From assembly GCA_009746045.1 (NCBI GenBank), contig RPFO01000103.1, positions 2,211,857 to 2,275,856 on the forward strand: a stretch of 64,000 nucleotides of DNA, written 5' to 3'. Below the pieces are notes generated by a model that was given only the letters and a program-made list of their open reading frames with translations, was not told the origin of the DNA and ran no database searches. The position numbers were made by a program, and so were the translations under genes. Shown in pieces: positions 62,301 through 64,000 of this stretch (position 1 is its first letter; each line of letters starts with the position of its first letter). Source of the stretch: Mesostigma viride. Its lineage: Eukaryota > Streptophyta > Mesostigmatophyceae > Mesostigmatales > Mesostigmataceae.

Positions 62301-62411
62301 GACCATTACGTGGGGCTCCACCGCGCCCTGCAGGTGCGGGTGCCCCAGGTGGTGTGGGACCTCGCGGGCAGACTGCCCCCCCGTGACTGGCGTCGTCACT
62401 TTGGGCCATAG
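59316..62411 (+). pseudogene. Y2-b ORF2, near-identical to Y2-a but with four homopolymer indels
   Basis: Same protein as Y2-a ORF2. Frame breaks: C-run 59,357-59,361 (5 versus 6), C-run 59,927-59,930 (4 versus 5), G-run 60,324-60,327 (4 versus 5) and C-run 62,386-62,392 (7 versus 6). The longest open part is 60,327-62,411, from RT motif C through RNase H, 2A (DVESNPGP, 61,488-61,511) and all recombinase motifs, with an altered last 12 residues. One codon differs silently (AGG at 49,267 versus CGC here, both Arg). All breaks are in G/C runs, so sequencing error is as likely as mutation. Confidence 0.88.
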
Positions 62412-62430
62412 ATTTCGGCCATACTTCGGT

Positions 62431-62460
62431 GAGGCGCACTCTAGCGGACACGCTAGGGCT
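62431..62460 (+). promoter_or_regulatory. conserved hairpin upstream of B1 (Y2-b)
   Basis: Identical to 50,543-50,572: stem CTAGCG-GACA-CGCTAG between GGCGCACT and GGGC, 85 bp before B1. Confidence 0.75.
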
Positions 62461-62545
62461 TCACCAGCTGGAGGGTAAGGATGTGCCCTCCCATGGCTCC
62501 TGACGCGGTTTCCAGATGTACGGCCTGCGGCCAGGTTGGAGATGC

Positions 62546-63380
62546 GGGTCAAGTGGAAGCGGCGGCCAGGGACTGCCAAAAAATATTTTATGTCTCTCTG
62601 TCTACTAAGTCCGGTCGGCTTCAACATATAGTGTAATAAACAAGTTCTGGTGCCCTTCAACCAGAAGTGGACCTAGGCAATGCACAGTGGATGATTGATC
62701 TTACGATCGGGATTCCCTGATTTTGCCTGGGGGAGCGGAGGGATGGAGGTGCGCCGCTACCTTGGAGGCGCTACACCGTTGCCCAGTGGTGCAAGTCGAC
62801 ATGCGGGAGCCAAACGGGGTGGCCACGCCCTCTCTGGAGGGTCTGACAGCCTTGGATGGGCCTCAGATGTAGTTCGAACTAGTTCAAAGTTAGTACAGGT
62901 AGTACAAACTAGTTCAAACTAGTTCAATCTACTTCAACTAGTATCCAGGGACCCTCAAGATATGCCAGGTGGTTGCTGAACGGTTCTGGCATGACAGAAC
63001 ATGTGTGACATCATAAAAATGTAGTACAATGTTGAAAAAAGTAGTATCAGGGTCCTAGATCTAGTACAGTAGTATTCTGAGGTCATTCTTACATGGAGCG
63101 CCGCGCCAGCGGGGCGCCGCACTTGCGTGTGTCACGGATGCAACGTTGATGCGATGTATTTCAAGGTGGTGATGGCTGCCAAGCCAGCTTATCAGTTTTC
63201 CCCACCCACCCACCCTTTTCTGTTTTGTCTTGGGGGGTCAAGTGGAAGCGGCGGCCAGGGACTGCCAAAAAATATTTTATGTCTCTCTGTCTACTAAGTC
63301 CGGTCGGCTTCAACATATAGTGTAATAAACAAGTTCTGGTGCCCTTCAACCAGACGTGGACCTAGGCAATGCACAGTGGA
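62546..63380 (+). repeat. Y2-b 3' end: B1, A2, linker, B2
   Basis: B1 62,546-62,691, A2 62,692-63,200, B2 63,235-63,380. The quadruplex motif (C-rich on plus) is at 63,200-63,215, followed by TTTTCTGTTTTGTCTTGGGG. The order is the mirror of Y1-Q and Y3. Confidence 0.92.
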
Positions 63381-64000
63381 GAGCTGATGCATCGGGACGC
63401 TCACACTCAGCCCGGGGTTCAGCTTCCCCAGCCCGAACAGGGTCTGCATGTGCGCCACCTGCGCCAACAGGACCGAGTGGGACCACCCCATCACCAGAAC
63501 ACGGAACCTGGGATAGAGCCGGCGGCGCTCCCCTGGTTGGCCGACCTCGTCTGACCAGACTGGGGGCAGCGCGAACCACTTCCGCCACTCCGTTGGCACA
63601 GAGAAGCGGTAGTAGTACGTCTCCAGGTCCGTTTTACTCGAGTAGCTGGGCGCGCCCCCGGCCATCTCGGCCACCGCCCCCACATCTGGCAGGTAACAGC
63701 TGCCAGGGGTGAGGAACTTGTCGTTGCTCTGCACCATGTTGCAGATGAGTCGCTGGCGCTGGGCTGACGGGTCCACCACCCCTGGATCGCGCTTGGGCAC
63801 GCCGAACAGGCCGTTGGTGACCGGTGGTTCCTCCTCGCTATACTCTGTCATCCCGGTCTCCGCCAGCCGCACGCTCAGGCGCGCGTACTCCGTGTCGCTC
63901 GCACAGCCATGCGTTACTCGCCGTCGACGCCCTGGCTGCGCTGCCTCTTCCCTCAAAATATTTTTTATATTGCCATATACCTCCCTCCACTGGGGGGGGA
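63381..64000 (-). CDS. Y1-Q ORF2, N-terminal RT part (partial)
   Basis: Minus-strand continuation of the ORF2 that resumes at 57,069. It is open to the window end and carries HGCASDTEYARLSVRLAE, PPVTNGLFGVPKRDPG, RT motif A KTDLETYYYRF and motif B LVMGWSHSVLLAQ. It ends at SVPMHQL where Y2-b is inserted in frame. The 8-C run at the window edge is the intact version of the 7-C run that breaks Y1-P. Confidence 0.85.

Larger units (their letters stand above)
57070..63380 (+). mobile_element. Y2-b: full-length YR retrotransposon
   Basis: A1 (57,070-57,578), 5' leader (57,579-57,819), gag (57,820-59,319), ORF2 (59,316-62,411), B1 (62,546-62,691), A2 (62,692-63,200), C-rich linker (63,200-63,234), B2 (63,235-63,380). 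Flanks: GGTGCGCACCCC on the left and GAGCTGATGC on the right rejoin to the uninterrupted Y1 sequence seen at 45,541-45,567, with no base lost or duplicated. The 6,311 bp are all accounted for. YR elements are known to integrate without target duplication. Confidence 0.93.

Noticed and set aside
57070-63200. Long terminal repeats of an LTR retrotransposon
   Set aside because: The two direct A copies have no TG...CA ends and no target duplication, the right copy is internal to B1/B2, and the element carries a tyrosine recombinase instead of a DDE integrase.

Overview
The window is nuclear DNA of a eukaryote, most likely an alga. It holds a spliced CorA-type magnesium transporter gene with GT-AG introns and a transit-peptide-like N terminus, very long micro- and minisatellites, and a dense pile of tyrosine-recombinase (YR) retrotransposons with the split-direct-repeat layout known from PAT and from kangaroo of Volvox. 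A TGTAA/AATAAA polyadenylation context would fit a green alga. The organism call is inference and is not certain. I see no rRNA, tRNA, CRISPR array or bacterial operon.

Layout. 1-5,730 is almost entirely tandem repeats, including a 27-bp unit x33 followed by a 48-bp unit x exactly 60. 5,670-7,999 (minus) is a candidate three-exon gene of unknown function. 9,521-14,450 (plus) is the five-exon corA-like gene, and every intron carries its own simple or tandem repeat. 17,118-22,681 is a decayed LINE ORF1-like gene split by a hAT-like element (8-bp duplication) and a TTAA-flanked element; removing both restores the downstream reading frame. 22,700-32,200 is AT-richer DNA with no gene I can support. 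32,282-33,499 (minus) is a gene for a protein with a poly-Asp tail, cut at 33,500 by a retrotransposon.

33,500-64,000 is a nest of YR retrotransposons, labelled here Y1 to Y4. Y1-P (plus) is interrupted by the non-coding element Y3, whose own end holds three TTAA-flanked elements. Y1-P then stops at a Y2 copy (Y2-a, 46,788-51,491) with an intact 1,049-codon ORF2. Next come a minus-strand Y1 fragment (Y1-R), a Y4 scrap, and a second minus-strand Y1 copy (Y1-Q) that is split cleanly, without target duplication, by a full-length Y2 (Y2-b, 57,070-63,380).

Each autonomous element has the order A1 repeat, gag, reverse transcriptase, RNase H, 2A-like motif, tyrosine recombinase, hairpin, B1, A2, G-quadruplex linker, B2. 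The most interesting points are: (i) a canonical 2A motif (DVESNPGP) placed exactly between RNase H and the recombinase, kept as DVHPNPGP in the diverged Y4; (ii) a GGGTGGGTGGGTGGGG-type motif kept between A2 and B2 in three families; and (iii) a short hairpin just before B1 that shows compensatory base changes across families.
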